Notes: generated by a model from the letters alone, not told the origin. DNA of 44,770 nt from an uncultured Acidimicrobiales bacterium (GCA_938023735.1 CALJDK010000131.1:1-44770); one strand, 5' to 3'. Shown: positions 7,798 through 17,918, counted from the first letter of the stretch. Numbers and translations are program-made.

Positions 7798-10086
7798 CTA
7801 GGTGGTGAGGCCCCACTTGGTATCGGTGACGTCGGTGGTGCCCGTTGCGCCATCGCCGGCCAACTTTGCTTGGGCGGTCTTGAGTTTCTGATTGGCGGTC
7901 CAGAGCTTCTCGACGTTTGCATCGAGGCGCTGGCTCACATCGGCAAGTTCGGACGCGTGCGCTGACGAAGCCAGGGTCACCTTGTTGGGTGCCTGTGCCG
8001 GAACCAACCGATCGCCGGTAACCGGAATAAGTCCATCGCCAAAGAAACCGGTGCGGTCGGGGAGCCGTTTGGCGATGAAGTCATGCCAGCGGTTGAAGAG
8101 CTGTGCGTAGCGGCGCTCGGCCCGCGAGAAGTCGGCTTCGCCATAGAGCGTGTCGATATGAACGGTGGGAACATCGGCGATGTCGACATGCGGAGCGTCG
8201 AGCAACTCAATCATTTCGGCGGTGCGACTGTCGTAGGACACAAAGATCGTCGGGGTGTTGGCGCCCATTGCGATGATATTTCCGTGCAGCCGGAATCCGG
8301 TGACCAGGTCGAGCGCAGCGACCTCATCGGTCCATTCGCCGCTGTCGAGATGCGAGCGGACGATTTCGGCGATGGTCTCCTCGGCGCCCGGCAACGAGAG
8401 AAGCCCTAAGCCGGTGCCAATCTGGTTGATAAGCGCAGGGTCGGAATCGCCGAGGGCTACCGCCGTCTCGGCAACTTCACCCTGGCCGAGCAGGATGGCT
8501 CGGCCATCGGATGCAGCCGTTCTGGCCAGTTGCTTTTGTAACCGAGCGACAAGTTCATTCGATGCTGCGTACTGACCCTTGAGTGTGCGGTTGACCGTGA
8601 GTCCCCATCGACGTAGCCGAGGCGATTGCTGGAGCGAGAGTTCTGGTTGACCCGATCGGATGATGGTGGGGCAGCCAATGGGGTCGGCGGGAATGCCGAG
8701 CCGATCGAGCAGTTCGGCGGTGTAGATGCCTCGAACGCCGATGGGGCCACCTCGCTCGGCCACGACCCGAAGGAACCGCTCGGTTCCCACCTGAAACGCA
8801 AACGGCTTGCGCGTTGGGCGCTGGGCGCCAACACCAAAAAGAAGAACCGGCATGTCGAGTTTCTCGACCGCGTCGGCCCATTTGCCAAGATCGTGTGACG
8901 GGGTGAGGTAGTTCGAACCTCGAATGATGAGGGCATCGAAGTTGTTGCGAAGCTCCTCGATTCGCTTCTCCGAAAGTGCGGCGTCGAGGCCGACGTTTTC
9001 GATAGGCCCGTCCTGGCCGACAACTCGCAACGTTGCCTCGCAGACCAGCGCATCGCCAAAGTTCACCGGCCCGGCGTCGCGGTGTTCGGCTGCGGTGCGA
9101 TCGATTTGTACGTGCTTGGCCGGGTCGAGGTGGACCGGACAATTCGCAAACAAGAGCCGGGTGGTGGTGTCGGGCGATAGGGGCTGCACCGCTATGGGGA
9201 CGGCACTGGTGGTTGCCGCAGTCGGCGTATCGACATAAGCAGAAAGGTCGTAGCCGAAGATCCGCAGGTCTTTCTCGTAGGCATTGGCGAAGATCTCGAG
9301 GGCTTCATCGGTCAAAGCGAAATCGTGGTCGTCATCGAGATTCGCCGTGGAGTTCTTTCGCGTGGACAACAAGCCATTGGCATCGAGGAAGTCGGGCGAG
9401 AAGGTTTGCACCATTGGCTCGAACTTGGTCTCGAGATCCTCGGCCTGGATGATGTGGTCGTAGTCGATGAGGTTCGGCCAGGTGCACTTATGAAGATGTC
9501 GCCAATGAATGTTGCGCTCGTAGTCGCGCTGTTCGGTGCAGACGAACCGGACAAACTGCTCGAACGTGGGGATCTGGCCTTCCTCGAAGTACCCGTGTTC
9601 GAGCATCGAATCCACATCGGTGCGGTACAGGGCGGATCCGTGAAACCGCATTTCGCCACGAGGATTGGGCTTGAAGCTGCGTAGCACCTTGCTTTTGTAG
9701 CCCGACAACATGCGTTCGAGCGGGTGCCGGACCACGGTGAACCAGGTGTGGGTCTCGAACAGTTCGGCCAGATTGGTGGCTGTTGCGCTCTCGAGGCCGG
9801 GAAGTCCGTTCTTCTCACGAACGTGGATGTCCATGGGGTTTTCGAGCGGCGGGGCGCCCTCGACCTCGCGCAGCACACCTTTGACGGTGGTGCATGCGGC
9901 CTTCGGCACTTCGACATACACGTAGGGAGCGGCCTGGCCCACGTGCACGGCGTAGCGGAGCCATCGACGGCGGCCTGGGATGCCGAGGTGGGAAACGAGT
10001 TCTTCAAGAATTGCGTCGGAGCGTTCGTGTTCTTGAGGCACTGTGTGATCAGGCACTGTTTGATCAGGCACTGGTTGGTTAGGCAC
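7798..10086 (-). CDS. Sulfotransferase / polysaccharide pyruvyl transferase fusion
   Basis: A 762-residue protein joining two glycan-modifying domains. Residues about 30-285 are a family 2-type sulfotransferase, with YVEVPKAACTTVKGVL (5'-phosphosulfate loop) and TVVRHPLERMLSGY (3'-phosphate site), which uses PAPS as donor. Residues about 310-665 match polysaccharide pyruvyl transferases, which add a ketal pyruvate from phosphoenolpyruvate: NFGDALVCEATLR, FGVGAQRP, and TGFRLHGNIIAMG with FVSYDSR. A polar, partly helical tail ends the protein. The start is probably GTG 10086, which overlaps the upstream stop; ATG 10140 is in frame but would add residues read from within the previous gene. The first 20 codons are four copies of a 15-bp repeat, each with a GTG. 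Gene order galE, sulfotransferase, fusion suggests one operon. Confidence 0.8.
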   Translation of the reverse strand: MPNQPVPDQTVPDHTVPQEHERSDAILEELVSHLGIPGRRRWLRYAVHVGQAAPYVYVEVPKAACTTVKGVLREVEGAPPLENPMDIHVREKNGLPGLESATATNLAELFETHTWFTVVRHPLERMLSGYKSKVLRSFKPNPRGEMRFHGSALYRTDVDSMLEHGYFEEGQIPTFEQFVRFVCTEQRDYERNIHWRHLHKCTWPNLIDYDHIIQAEDLETKFEPMVQTFSPDFLDANGLLSTRKNSTANLDDDHDFALTDEALEIFANAYEKDLRIFGYDLSAYVDTPTAATTSAVPIAVQPLSPDTTTRLLFANCPVHLDPAKHVQIDRTAAEHRDAGPVNFGDALVCEATLRVVGQDGPIENVGLDAALSEKRIEELRNNFDALIIRGSNYLTPSHDLGKWADAVEKLDMPVLLFGVGAQRPTRKPFAFQVGTERFLRVVAERGGPIGVRGIYTAELLDRLGIPADPIGCPTIIRSGQPELSLQQSPRLRRWGLTVNRTLKGQYAASNELVARLQKQLARTAASDGRAILLGQGEVAETAVALGDSDPALINQIGTGLGLLSLPGAEETIAEIVRSHLDSGEWTDEVAALDLVTGFRLHGNIIAMGANTPTIFVSYDSRTAEMIELLDAPHVDIADVPTVHIDTLYGEADFSRAERRYAQLFNRWHDFIAKRLPDRTGFFGDGLIPVTGDRLVPAQAPNKVTLASSAHASELADVSQRLDANVEKLWTANQKLKTAQAKLAGDGATGTTDVTDTKWGLTT
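10027..10086 (-). repeat. Four 15-bp tandem repeats at the start of the fusion gene
   Basis: Four units beginning GTGCCT encode VPNQP, VPDQT, VPDHT and VPQEH. Every unit begins with a GTG in frame, so any of the four could initiate translation. A copy-number change would keep the frame. Confidence 0.75.
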
Positions 10087-10852
10087 TGTGCATTCCCCAG
10101 TCGAGGGGACGTCCGGCAAAGTGCTCCCAGTAGGCGCCAACCGCTTGTCGGTACTCAGCAGTCAGCACGGTCGTTGGGATGTCGGCCCACTGGTCGGTGC
10201 GGTGAAAGCTGGTCGGGTCATTGGACCGTTCAGCACGGCTCGAGGAATGGAGCTCCTCGACGGGCTTGAGGCAGGCCTCGTCCCACGGCAAACCGGATTT
10301 GGTGATGAGCGAACGGATATGGGTTTCGGGATCGGCGATGAGGTCTTCGTAGGTGACCCCGTGGCTCACCGGCGACGACGGGTGCATGACGATCTTGGCC
10401 ATAAGCCGATTGCTGTTGGCAACGCCCTCGTAAGAGCGGTCCCACCATTCGTGGCTCGACACCAACACGTCGAGCGGATGCCGAACGACGGTGCAGAAGT
10501 TGGCGTCGGGGAACACGGTGGTGAGCACGTGCCAAAACCACTCGATGAACTCGTCGTCGTCTTTCATGAAGGTCGAGACGATAGGTACGCCAATGGGCTT
10601 GTGCATCCAGAACGGGGTATCGCTGGTGAACAGGTGCAGAAACTGCTGGCGAATCGTCTCGGGAATTTTGCTCTTGAGCATCGGAGGAAGGTTGCGTTCG
10701 AGCGAGTACCACACCGAATGGATCAGGTTGACGGTTTCGCCGTGGTAGCGGCAGTCGGGGTGGTTGTTGAACGCCTTCGAAACCAGCGATGTGCCTGATC
10801 GGCCGTTGCCGACCAGAGTGATGGGGCTGGTGATGTTGAGCGTGGTCGGCAT
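10079..10852 (-). CDS. Sulfotransferase
   Basis: A 257-residue PAPS-dependent sulfotransferase, probably acting on a carbohydrate. It has the 5'-phosphosulfate loop LVGNGRSGTSLVSKAF at residues 13-28, and the 3'-phosphate site CTVVRHPLDVLVSSHEWW near residue 120, with Arg and the downstream Ser in place. No signal peptide or membrane span is seen, so it should be cytoplasmic. It lies 18 bases after galE and overlaps the next gene by 8 bases (GTGCCTAA). This fits an operon that makes a galactose-containing glycan and sulfates it. The acceptor is unknown. Confidence 0.85.
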   Translation of the reverse strand: MPTTLNITSPITLVGNGRSGTSLVSKAFNNHPDCRYHGETVNLIHSVWYSLERNLPPMLKSKIPETIRQQFLHLFTSDTPFWMHKPIGVPIVSTFMKDDDEFIEWFWHVLTTVFPDANFCTVVRHPLDVLVSSHEWWDRSYEGVANSNRLMAKIVMHPSSPVSHGVTYEDLIADPETHIRSLITKSGLPWDEACLKPVEELHSSSRAERSNDPTSFHRTDQWADIPTTVLTAEYRQAVGAYWEHFAGRPLDWGMHSA

Positions 10853-10870
10853 GGGCCAAACGTTAGCTTG

Positions 10871-11947
10871 CTATTGGTAGCCGTTGGGGTTCTGGCTCTG
10901 CCATGCCCAGTGATCTCGGCACATGTCGACCATGGTGCGATCGGCCTGCCAGCCGAGAAGCTCGGTGGCCTTGGTGGTGTCGGCGAAAATTACCGCGGCG
11001 TCGCCGGCTCGTCGGTCGACGATCTCGTAGGGGATTGGGGTGCCAACCGCTTCGCTGGCGGCGTTGACGACGTCGAGCACCGATGACCCTCGACCGGTTC
11101 CGAGGTTAACGACGTCGCATGAGGATTTTTGCGCGGCTTGCAGCGCCGCAACGTGCCCCTGCGCCAAGTCGACCACATGGATGTAGTCACGGATACAGGT
11201 GCCGTCGGCCGTGTCGTAGTCGTTGCCGAACACCGCCAAGGACTCGCGGCGACCTACCGCTACCTGCATGGCAAAAGGCATGAGGTTGTTGGGTACGCCG
11301 ACCGGATCTTCACCGATTCGGCCCGACGAGTGGGCACCTACCGGGTTGAAGTATCGGAGCAGGAACCCTCCGCAGTCGCGGGTAGAAAGGTGGTCGGCGA
11401 TCGCTCGCTCGGCCGCCAGCTTCGTGCGTCCGTAGGGGCTGATTGGGGCGACGGGCGTGGTTTCGGTAACGGGCACTTCGGCGGGGTCGCCATACACGGT
11501 GCAACTCGATGAGAAGACAAAGGTCGCCACATCGCTGCCGGCGATGGCGTCGAGGAGCGAGAGCGTGCCGCCGACATTGACCGACCAGTACTTCTCGGGA
11601 AATTCCACCGATTCGCCCACCGCCTTCAGGCCTGCGAAGTGAATAACTGACGTGGGGGAGTGGTCGGTCACCACAGTGCGCAGGGCCTCGGTATCGCGAA
11701 TGTCCAGCTCGACGAAGCTGATGGGCCGGCCGGCGAGCTCGGCGATGCGCTCGAGGACTACCCGCTCGCTGTTGTCGAAGTTGTCGACGCCGACCACGTT
11801 GTAGCCGTTGCCTAACAACTCGATACAGGTGTGGCTTCCGATGTAGCCGGCCGCTCCGGTAACCAGAACCGTTCCGCGACTCCCTGTTTCTGAGGATGCT
11901 GTGTCTGGGGATGCTGTATCGGTGTTTGGCTTCGCCTGTTCGCTCAT
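10871..11947 (-). CDS. galE: UDP-glucose 4-epimerase
   Basis: Interconverts UDP-glucose and UDP-galactose with bound NAD. Signatures are VLVTGAAGYIGSHTCIELL (NAD-binding GxxGxxG), VDNFDNS, SSCTVYGDP (catalytic Ser/Thr region) and SPYGRTKLAAE (YxxxK). The 358-residue length is close to the usual 330-340, plus a polar N-terminal tail of about 25 residues that contains a 15-bp duplication (DTASP/DTASS). ATG 11947 is preferred to GTG 11968, because a TAGTCT -10-like hexamer ends 8 bases before it. It heads the minus-strand glycan operon and is divergent from rplY. Confidence 0.93.
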   Translation of the reverse strand: MSEQAKPNTDTASPDTASSETGSRGTVLVTGAAGYIGSHTCIELLGNGYNVVGVDNFDNSERVVLERIAELAGRPISFVELDIRDTEALRTVVTDHSPTSVIHFAGLKAVGESVEFPEKYWSVNVGGTLSLLDAIAGSDVATFVFSSSCTVYGDPAEVPVTETTPVAPISPYGRTKLAAERAIADHLSTRDCGGFLLRYFNPVGAHSSGRIGEDPVGVPNNLMPFAMQVAVGRRESLAVFGNDYDTADGTCIRDYIHVVDLAQGHVAALQAAQKSSCDVVNLGTGRGSSVLDVVNAASEAVGTPIPYEIVDRRAGDAAVIFADTTKATELLGWQADRTMVDMCRDHWAWQSQNPNGYQ

Positions 11948-11955
11948 CACGTTCC

Positions 11956-11961
11956 AGACTA
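11956..11961 (-). promoter_or_regulatory. -10-like element for galE
   Basis: TAGTCT on the minus strand ends 8 bases before ATG 11947, a TAnnnT placement expected for a leaderless transcript. Confidence 0.35.
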
Positions 11962-12030
11962 GAGGCACGTGTCCCGCCGGTGTTGCCGCAGGCCTCCGTT
12001 GGGTCGATAGGATTGTTCTTTGTTCTTACT

Positions 12031-12048
12031 GGTCGGTGTCTGCCGACC
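12031..12048 (+). promoter_or_regulatory. Small hairpin in the rplY leader
   Basis: GGTCGG (12031-12036) and CCGACC (12043-12048) form a perfect 6-bp stem with a 6-base loop, 27 bases before the rplY ATG. There is no following T-run, so it is not a terminator. It could be a leader structure or chance. Confidence 0.3.
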
Positions 12049-12075
12049 GTTACCTCTACTCTCCCGGAGTCCGCA

Positions 12076-12777
12076 ATGGCCGCCGTTGCTTTGAAGACCG
12101 AAACTGGACGCCCTCAAGGATCGGCCGCTACTCGCCGTATTCGCCGCGAAGGCAAAGTCCCTGGCGTTGTCTATGGACTTGGCCAGGATCCGGTCGCCGT
12201 GTCGGTCGAATGGCCCGAACTTCGTGCCGCGCTCACCACCGATGCTGGTATCAACGCCCTCATCACGCTCGAGGTCGAGGGCGACAAGCAGCTCTCGATC
12301 GTCAAGGACATTCAGCGTCACCCGGTTCGTCGCAGCGTCATGCACGTCGACTTCATCCGGATCGACCCCAACGCCGAACTTCTCGTCGACGTTCCGCTCA
12401 ACCTCATCGGCGAAGCCCGCGAGCTCATCGCGGCCAACGGTATGGTCGATCAGGTCATGTTCTCACTCAGTCTCTGGTCGAAGCCCGACGCCATCCCCAC
12501 CGAGCTCCAGGTCGATATCTCCGAGCTCACGGTCGGCGATTCGTTCCGTGTCGAGAACCTCACGCTCCCTGCGGGAACCCGCACCGAGGTCGACCCCGAA
12601 GATTCCATCGCAATCGGTACCGTTACCCGCTCCACCCTCGAAGCTATGGCCGCTGAAGAAGCAGCCGATGCGGCAGCCGAAGAGGGCGAAGAGGGCGAAG
12701 GAGGAGACGCCGAGGGTGGCGACTCCGACGGTGGCGACGCTGGCGGCGACGATGCCGACGGCGGCGACAGCGAGTAG
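12076..12777 (+). CDS. rplY: 50S ribosomal protein L25 (CTC/TL5 type)
   Basis: Binds 5S rRNA in the large ribosomal subunit; the longer CTC form has an extra C-terminal domain. The start MAAVALKTETG is followed by the L25 signature RRIRREGKVPGVVYG (residues about 20-34) and later VDFIRIDP. The TL5/CTC domain spans about 95-185. The tail from about residue 190 is almost wholly Glu, Asp, Gly and Ala, which is common in actinobacterial members. The ATG has GGAG 7 bases upstream. It is followed by pth after 11 bases, as in mycobacteria. Confidence 0.93.
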   Translation: MAAVALKTETGRPQGSAATRRIRREGKVPGVVYGLGQDPVAVSVEWPELRAALTTDAGINALITLEVEGDKQLSIVKDIQRHPVRRSVMHVDFIRIDPNAELLVDVPLNLIGEARELIAANGMVDQVMFSLSLWSKPDAIPTELQVDISELTVGDSFRVENLTLPAGTRTEVDPEDSIAIGTVTRSTLEAMAAEEAADAAAEEGEEGEGGDAEGGDSDGGDAGGDDADGGDSE

Positions 12778-12788
12778 TTCGTATCCTC

Positions 12789-13427
12789 GTGGCCTTCGGG
12801 CGCAGGAACGCCAAAAAACAACGAACCGGCACGCCTACCGACCTCTTGGTGGTCGGCCTTGGCAACCCCGGCGACAAGTATCAGGGGTCTCGGCACAATG
12901 CCGGGGCCGATACGGTACAGCTTCTCGCCGACCGCCACGGAGGAAAACTTCGGGGCGGAAAGTTCAACTCGTTGGTCGATGAAGTACGCATCGGCGAGCA
13001 CCGCATCGCGCTTGCCATACCGCTGACCTACTACAACGAGTCCGGCATGGCGGTCCGGGCTCTTGCGAAACGGCACGGGCTGCCAAGCGACGGCGAGTCC
13101 TGGTCGAAGCTTGTGGTGCTGCACGACGAGATGGATCTCGAACCGGGTCGAATCAAACTGAAGTTCGGCGGCGGTTTGGCCGGCAACAACGGACTCAAAT
13201 CCATCGTGTCGCACATCCATACCCAGGATTTCGCCCGGATCCGTCTGGGCATTGGCAAGCCGCCAGGTAGTCAATCGGGGGCCGATCACGTGCTCCGGCG
13301 GCCCGGCAAGTCCGAGAAGACCGAACTCGAAATCGCCATGCAACATGCGGCCGACGCCGTCGAAGCGATTCTGAGCGATGGCTTCGAGTTGGCGATGAAT
13401 ACCTACAACCAGAACAACCAGAAATAG
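12789..13427 (+). CDS. pth: Peptidyl-tRNA hydrolase
   Basis: Releases tRNA from prematurely dropped peptidyl-tRNA. Conserved stretches are VVGLGNPGDKYQGSRHNAG (residues about 20-38, with the catalytic His of RHN and the preceding Asn), LTYYNESG, HDEMDLEPG (catalytic Asp) and GLAGNNGLKSI. The 212 residues include a basic N-terminal extension of about 17 residues before the usual start. The GTG at 12789 lacks a clear Shine-Dalgarno, so a start nearer DLLVVGLG is possible. It sits between rplY and mfd with 11- and 7-base gaps. Confidence 0.93.
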   Translation: MAFGRRNAKKQRTGTPTDLLVVGLGNPGDKYQGSRHNAGADTVQLLADRHGGKLRGGKFNSLVDEVRIGEHRIALAIPLTYYNESGMAVRALAKRHGLPSDGESWSKLVVLHDEMDLEPGRIKLKFGGGLAGNNGLKSIVSHIHTQDFARIRLGIGKPPGSQSGADHVLRRPGKSEKTELEIAMQHAADAVEAILSDGFELAMNTYNQNNQK

Positions 13428-13434
13428 GCCGCAC

Positions 13435-16400
13435 GTGACGCTGCGCGACATCCCAGGGCTGCTCAGCGACGAGCCGGCGATCATTTCTGTACTCGGCAAG
13501 CGCGACGCCGTCCTTGCTGTTCCCGAACCAGCACGGGCGGTAACCGTCGCGGCGCTAGCTCAACTTGGCGAACGTCGCCCCATGATCATCGCGGTGCCAA
13601 CCACCACCGATGCCGATCGACTCACCAACGATCTTCGGGTTTTTCTGGACCCCGACGAAGTCGAGTCCTTCCCGGCGTGGGAGACCCTGCCATTCGAGCG
13701 GGTAAGCCCCGGTGTTGAAACCATGGGTCGTCGGCTTCGGGTGCTGTGGCATCTGCGCGACCCCGAGCGCTGCCCCAAGGTCATCGTCGCTCCCATCCGG
13801 GCGCTCATTCAGCGGTTGGGTCCCGGCCACGACACCATCGAACCAATTCTGGTTGGCCAAGGTGACCGAATCGATCAAACCGAACTCACTACTGCTTTGG
13901 TCGAAATGGGTTATCGGCGCGAGTACCAGGTTGAGCATCGGGGCGAGTTTGCGGTGCGAGGCTCGATTGTCGACGTTTTTCCCTCGACCGACGACGTGCC
14001 GTTCCGCATCGACCTGTGGGGTGACGAAGTAGAGCGTCTCACCGAGTTTGGCGTGGGCGACCAGCGCAGCACCTCGGCGGTGTCCGAGGTACAGATCTTC
14101 CCGGCGCGCGAACTCATGCTTGACGATGCGGTTCGCGAGCGGGCCGAGCTTCTCATGGCCAGCGAGCCATGGGGGCGCGATCAGTGGGACCGACTGTCCG
14201 ATGGTCAGCTCTTCGACGGCATGGAGTCGTGGCTGCCGTGGCTCGCCGAACGAGACCAGGTGCTCTTCGATGTCGTCGGCCCTGGTGGCATGGTGATGCT
14301 TGTCGAGCCGGGTCGACTGCGCGACCGTGCCACCGACATTCTCGCCGAGGAAGCCGACCTAGCCCGCACCCTTGCTCGCACGTGGGGCGCGATTAGCGAC
14401 GATGCCTCGCCGGGCGACGCCGACGGATTGCCGCGCCTTCACCTGCCATTCGATCGCCTGCTTGCCAGCTGCGACGCACCTGCATGGGCACTGCCCATTG
14501 TTCCCGACGGCCCGAAGACCCCGGGTATTTCCGCCAGTGGCTGGGACCCAATCGTCGGCGACGGAACCAGTTCAGGGCAACGGTTGTCGTCGATGCTTGA
14601 CCGCGGATATTCGCTCACGGTTGGCGCTGATGGTACTGGCTCGGGTGCCCGCCTGTCGAAGCTGCTACTCGACCAGGGCGCCGACCTGCCCTTCGATGCC
14701 GACGGATCCGCCGACGTTACCGCTCCCGGCGGGCGCATCACCGTGGCACCGCTCGAGCGCGGATTCGTACTGCCGAATCTCGATGTGGCGGTGCTCACCG
14801 AAGCCGAAGTCACCGGCCGACGTCGAGCGCATCGAAAAGCCCGCAAGCGCAAACGCAACGCTCAGGCGTTTTTCGACGACCTCAAGGTCGGCGACTACGT
14901 GGTGCATCAGCAACACGGCGTTGCTCGTTTCGCCGGCATGGTGAAACGGGCCATCGGCGGGGTCGAACGCGACTACCTGTTGCTCGAGTATCGCGGCAAC
15001 GACAAGCTGTACATCCCCACCGAGCAGATCGATACCGTTCGTCACTACACCGGCGGCGATAGCCCGTCGCTCAGTCGCCTCAACGGCCAGGAGTGGCAGA
15101 AAACAAAAGCCAAAGTGCAGTCGGCGGTCGAAGAAATCGCCCAAGAACTTGTGGTGCTGTACCAGACCCGAATCTCCACCCCCGGCCACGTCTTCGCCGA
15201 AGATACGCCGTGGCAGCGCGAGCTTGAAGAGTCGTTTCCGTTTCAGGAAACCCCCGACCAGCTCGATGCCGTCGTCGCCATCAAAAGCGACATGGAACAG
15301 ACCGCGCCGATGGACCGCCTTGTTGTGGGCGACGTGGGCTTCGGCAAGACCGAAGTGGCGCTTCGGGCCGCATTCAAAGCGGTTCAGGAGGGCAAACAGG
15401 TTGCCGTTTTGGTGCCGACCACATTGTTGGCCCAACAGCACTTTCAGACCTTCACCGAACGAATGGCCGGCTACCCCGTGCGTATCGAGGTGCTCAGCCG
15501 CTTCCTCACCAATGCCCAAGCCAAAAAGGTCAGCCAAGGAATCACCGACGGCGATGTCGACCTGGTTATCGGCACCCACCGCCTGCTATCGGCCGACATC
15601 AAATTCAAAGATCTCGGTCTGCTGGTAGTCGACGAGGAACAGCGATTTGGTGTGACCCACAAAGAGGCCATCAAACAAATGCGCTCCAACGTCGATGTCC
15701 TCACCCTCACCGCCACGCCGATTCCCCGCACGCTCGAGATGAGCCTCACCGGAATCCGCGACCTCAGTCTGCTCAATACGCCACCCGCCGATCGGCAACC
15801 CATCCTCACCTATGTAGGCGAGTACGACGACCGCGCGGTCGCCGAAGCGATCCGACGCGAGTTGCTGCGCGAGGGGCAAGTGTTCTTTGTGCACAACCGG
15901 GTCATGGATATCGAGCATGTGGCAGCGCGCCTGAAAGAGTCGGTGCCTGAGGCCCGTATCGCGGTTGCCCATGGCCAGATGGACGAGGGTTCGCTGGAAC
16001 GGGTGGTCATCGACTTCTGGGAAGGCGAATACGACGTACTGGTGTGCACCACCATTATCGAGTCGGGTATCGACATGCCTTCGGTGAACACACTGGTTGT
16101 CGATCGCGCCGACCTGCTTGGGCTGGGTCAGCTGCACCAGCTACGCGGCCGCGTTGGTCGATCGGGCCAACGCGCCTACGCGTACCTGTTTACGCCGCCC
16201 GACAAGGTACTGACCGAAGAGGCCTACGAGCGGCTTAAGACCATCGGCGAAGCCACCGACCTGGGCTCAGGGTTCAAGATTGCCATGCGCGACCTCGAAA
16301 TTCGTGGCGCTGGCAACATGCTCGGGACCGGCCAGTCGGGTCATATCGCCGCGGTCGGCTACGACCTCTACTGTCAGATGGTCACCGAAGCGGTCTCCGA

Positions 16401-16908
16401 GCTCAAGGGCGAATCGAAACCCGAGATCATCGAGATCGCCATCGACCTTCCCGTCCCGGCATTCCTTCCCGACGACTACGTGAGCCGAGAAGAGCATCGC
16501 CTTGAGGCATACCGCCGCCTTGCGTCAGTCATGACATCCGAGCAGGTCGCCGACATTCGAACCGAGTGGGAAGACCGTTACGGCCCGCTGCCCGCACCCG
16601 CCGAAGCGTTGCTCGACGCCGCGCAGCTTCGAGCGGCGTCGCACTTCTACGGTATTCGCGACATCACCGTCACCAAAGGACCAGGGTTCGGCGGACCCGC
16701 CTATGTGGCCCGGGTGTCGCCGGTCAGCCTGCCTTCCAGCAAGCAGGTGCGCATCGATCGGCTCTACGGCGAGTCGGTGTACAAGCCCGATGCGCAACTG
16801 TTGTCGCTCGCGTTCAAGAAGAAGGGTGACTTGGTGAACCAGATTCTCAAGGCCCTCGAAGATCTACTGCCCGAACCCGAGCCGGACTCCGACGAGGATT
16901 CGGAGTAG
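13435..16908 (+). CDS. mfd: Transcription-repair coupling factor
   Basis: Displaces RNA polymerase stalled at DNA damage and recruits the UvrA repair complex. The 1157-residue length is standard. In order: a UvrB-like N-terminal region (about 1-330, including [12 protein letters not shown]); the RNA polymerase-interaction domain (about 478-545, [17 protein letters not shown]); a RecG-like helicase core with Walker [12 protein letters not shown] near residue 631, DEEQRFG and TATPIPRTL; the C-terminal helicase half with [11 protein letters not shown] and QLRGRVGR; and the TRCF C-terminal domain (about 1000-1100, [11 protein letters not shown]). It starts at GTG 13435, 7 bases after pth. Confidence 0.96.
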   Translation: MTLRDIPGLLSDEPAIISVLGKRDAVLAVPEPARAVTVAALAQLGERRPMIIAVPTTTDADRLTNDLRVFLDPDEVESFPAWETLPFERVSPGVETMGRRLRVLWHLRDPERCPKVIVAPIRALIQRLGPGHDTIEPILVGQGDRIDQTELTTALVEMGYRREYQVEHRGEFAVRGSIVDVFPSTDDVPFRIDLWGDEVERLTEFGVGDQRSTSAVSEVQIFPARELMLDDAVRERAELLMASEPWGRDQWDRLSDGQLFDGMESWLPWLAERDQVLFDVVGPGGMVMLVEPGRLRDRATDILAEEADLARTLARTWGAISDDASPGDADGLPRLHLPFDRLLASCDAPAWALPIVPDGPKTPGISASGWDPIVGDGTSSGQRLSSMLDRGYSLTVGADGTGSGARLSKLLLDQGADLPFDADGSADVTAPGGRITVAPLERGFVLPNLDVAVLTEAEVTGRRRAHRKARKRKRNAQAFFDDLKVGDYVVHQQHGVARFAGMVKRAIGGVERDYLLLEYRGNDKLYIPTEQIDTVRHYTGGDSPSLSRLNGQEWQKTKAKVQSAVEEIAQELVVLYQTRISTPGHVFAEDTPWQRELEESFPFQETPDQLDAVVAIKSDMEQTAPMDRLVVGDVGFGKTEVALRAAFKAVQEGKQVAVLVPTTLLAQQHFQTFTERMAGYPVRIEVLSRFLTNAQAKKVSQGITDGDVDLVIGTHRLLSADIKFKDLGLLVVDEEQRFGVTHKEAIKQMRSNVDVLTLTATPIPRTLEMSLTGIRDLSLLNTPPADRQPILTYVGEYDDRAVAEAIRRELLREGQVFFVHNRVMDIEHVAARLKESVPEARIAVAHGQMDEGSLERVVIDFWEGEYDVLVCTTIIESGIDMPSVNTLVVDRADLLGLGQLHQLRGRVGRSGQRAYAYLFTPPDKVLTEEAYERLKTIGEATDLGSGFKIAMRDLEIRGAGNMLGTGQSGHIAAVGYDLYCQMVTEAVSELKGESKPEIIEIAIDLPVPAFLPDDYVSREEHRLEAYRRLASVMTSEQVADIRTEWEDRYGPLPAPAEALLDAAQLRAASHFYGIRDITVTKGPGFGGPAYVARVSPVSLPSSKQVRIDRLYGESVYKPDAQLLSLAFKKKGDLVNQILKALEDLLPEPEPDSDEDSE

Positions 16909-16980
16909 GCGTTCTCTCCACCCTTCTGACTTGCTCGACAGAGTTTGTCGGCCGCGGACGTCAACACCCATTGCCCGGCC

Positions 16981-16986
16981 TAGGAT
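16981..16986 (+). promoter_or_regulatory. -10-like element for the PPIase lipoprotein gene
   Basis: TAGGAT ends 8 bases before GTG 16995. It could serve as a -10 for a near-leaderless transcript or, through AGGA, as a weak ribosome-binding site; either reading supports the GTG start. Confidence 0.3.
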
Positions 16987-16994
16987 TGATAGTT

Positions 16995-17918
16995 GTGAAA
17001 CGCACCTTCTTTCTCGTTGTCTGGGCCACGCTTTTGGGCCTTCTCGCCGCAGCCTGTGGCTCGGGTGTCGGCGCCGGTGGCGCTGCCATCGAGTACGGCG
17101 GCGCATCGCTCCCTCGGGCCGACGTCAATGAGTTCGCCTCGTTGTTTGGCACGCTCAACCCTGGCACCGATCCCGCTGCACCACCACCCGACGCCACCCC
17201 GGCTCTTGTGGGGCAGAGCCTCGAGTTCTTCGCCGTGAGCGCCGCTGTGGAAGACGCCATGGCCGACTCCATTACCGACGCCCATCGAGCCGAGGCAAAG
17301 ATGTGGGCCGAGAGCGAGTTCCCCCAGGTTCCCGAGGCCACCGTGCTGTTCGAGCGGCTCACCGGCTACTGGGCGAGCCGCCTATCGATCTCTGAAGACG
17401 ACATGCGCGCCACGCTCGAAGAAATAAACGCCGAGGCTAGCCAAGAGGTTTGTGCGTCACACATCTTGGTCGAGTCCGAAGAGGAGGCTCTTGACCTTCT
17501 CGCTCAGATCGAGGGCGGCGCCGACTTTGCCGATCTCGCCGTCGAGTTCTCTACCGATACCGGCAGCGGCGCCCAGGGCGGGTCACTTGGTTGTGTGCCG
17601 CCGGGCCAGTACGTTCCCGAGTTCGAAGCTGCGGTTTGGCAGGGAGCCGAGGGCGACTTGCTCGGCCCCATCGAATCCCAGTTCGGGTTCCATCTCATCT
17701 CTCACGAGGGATTCGTCGAGGGTGGGTTCGCGTTCGAAGAGGTCGAGGGCGAACTACGAGATGCGGCCTTTAACGAACGCATCGGCGACGCTCTCATCGG
17801 TGCCAACGTGCAGGTCGACCCTCGCTACGGAACGTGGAACTCCGACGAAGGATCCCTCACCCTCCCCGAAGGCGCCGAGACCGAAGGCGCCGACCTCGAA
17901 ATCCCCGTCGGCGAATAG
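16995..17918 (+). CDS. Parvulin-type peptidyl-prolyl isomerase lipoprotein
   Basis: A 307-residue predicted lipoprotein. The N-terminus is basic then hydrophobic (VKRTFFLVVWATLLGL) and ends in the lipobox LAAAC near residue 22, so it should be exported and lipid-anchored. Residues about 145-250 form a PpiC/SurA-type rotamase domain: CASHILVESEEEA, GADFADLAVEFSTD, GGSLGCVPPGQYVPEFE, QFGFHLI. It probably helps fold secreted proteins. Starting at GTG 16995 gives a clean signal peptide; the upstream in-frame codons do not. It sits after mfd, about where mycobacteria carry the lipoprotein gene lpqU, although there is no evidence of homology. Confidence 0.88.
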   Translation: MKRTFFLVVWATLLGLLAAACGSGVGAGGAAIEYGGASLPRADVNEFASLFGTLNPGTDPAAPPPDATPALVGQSLEFFAVSAAVEDAMADSITDAHRAEAKMWAESEFPQVPEATVLFERLTGYWASRLSISEDDMRATLEEINAEASQEVCASHILVESEEEALDLLAQIEGGADFADLAVEFSTDTGSGAQGGSLGCVPPGQYVPEFEAAVWQGAEGDLLGPIESQFGFHLISHEGFVEGGFAFEEVEGELRDAAFNERIGDALIGANVQVDPRYGTWNSDEGSLTLPEGAETEGADLEIPVGE

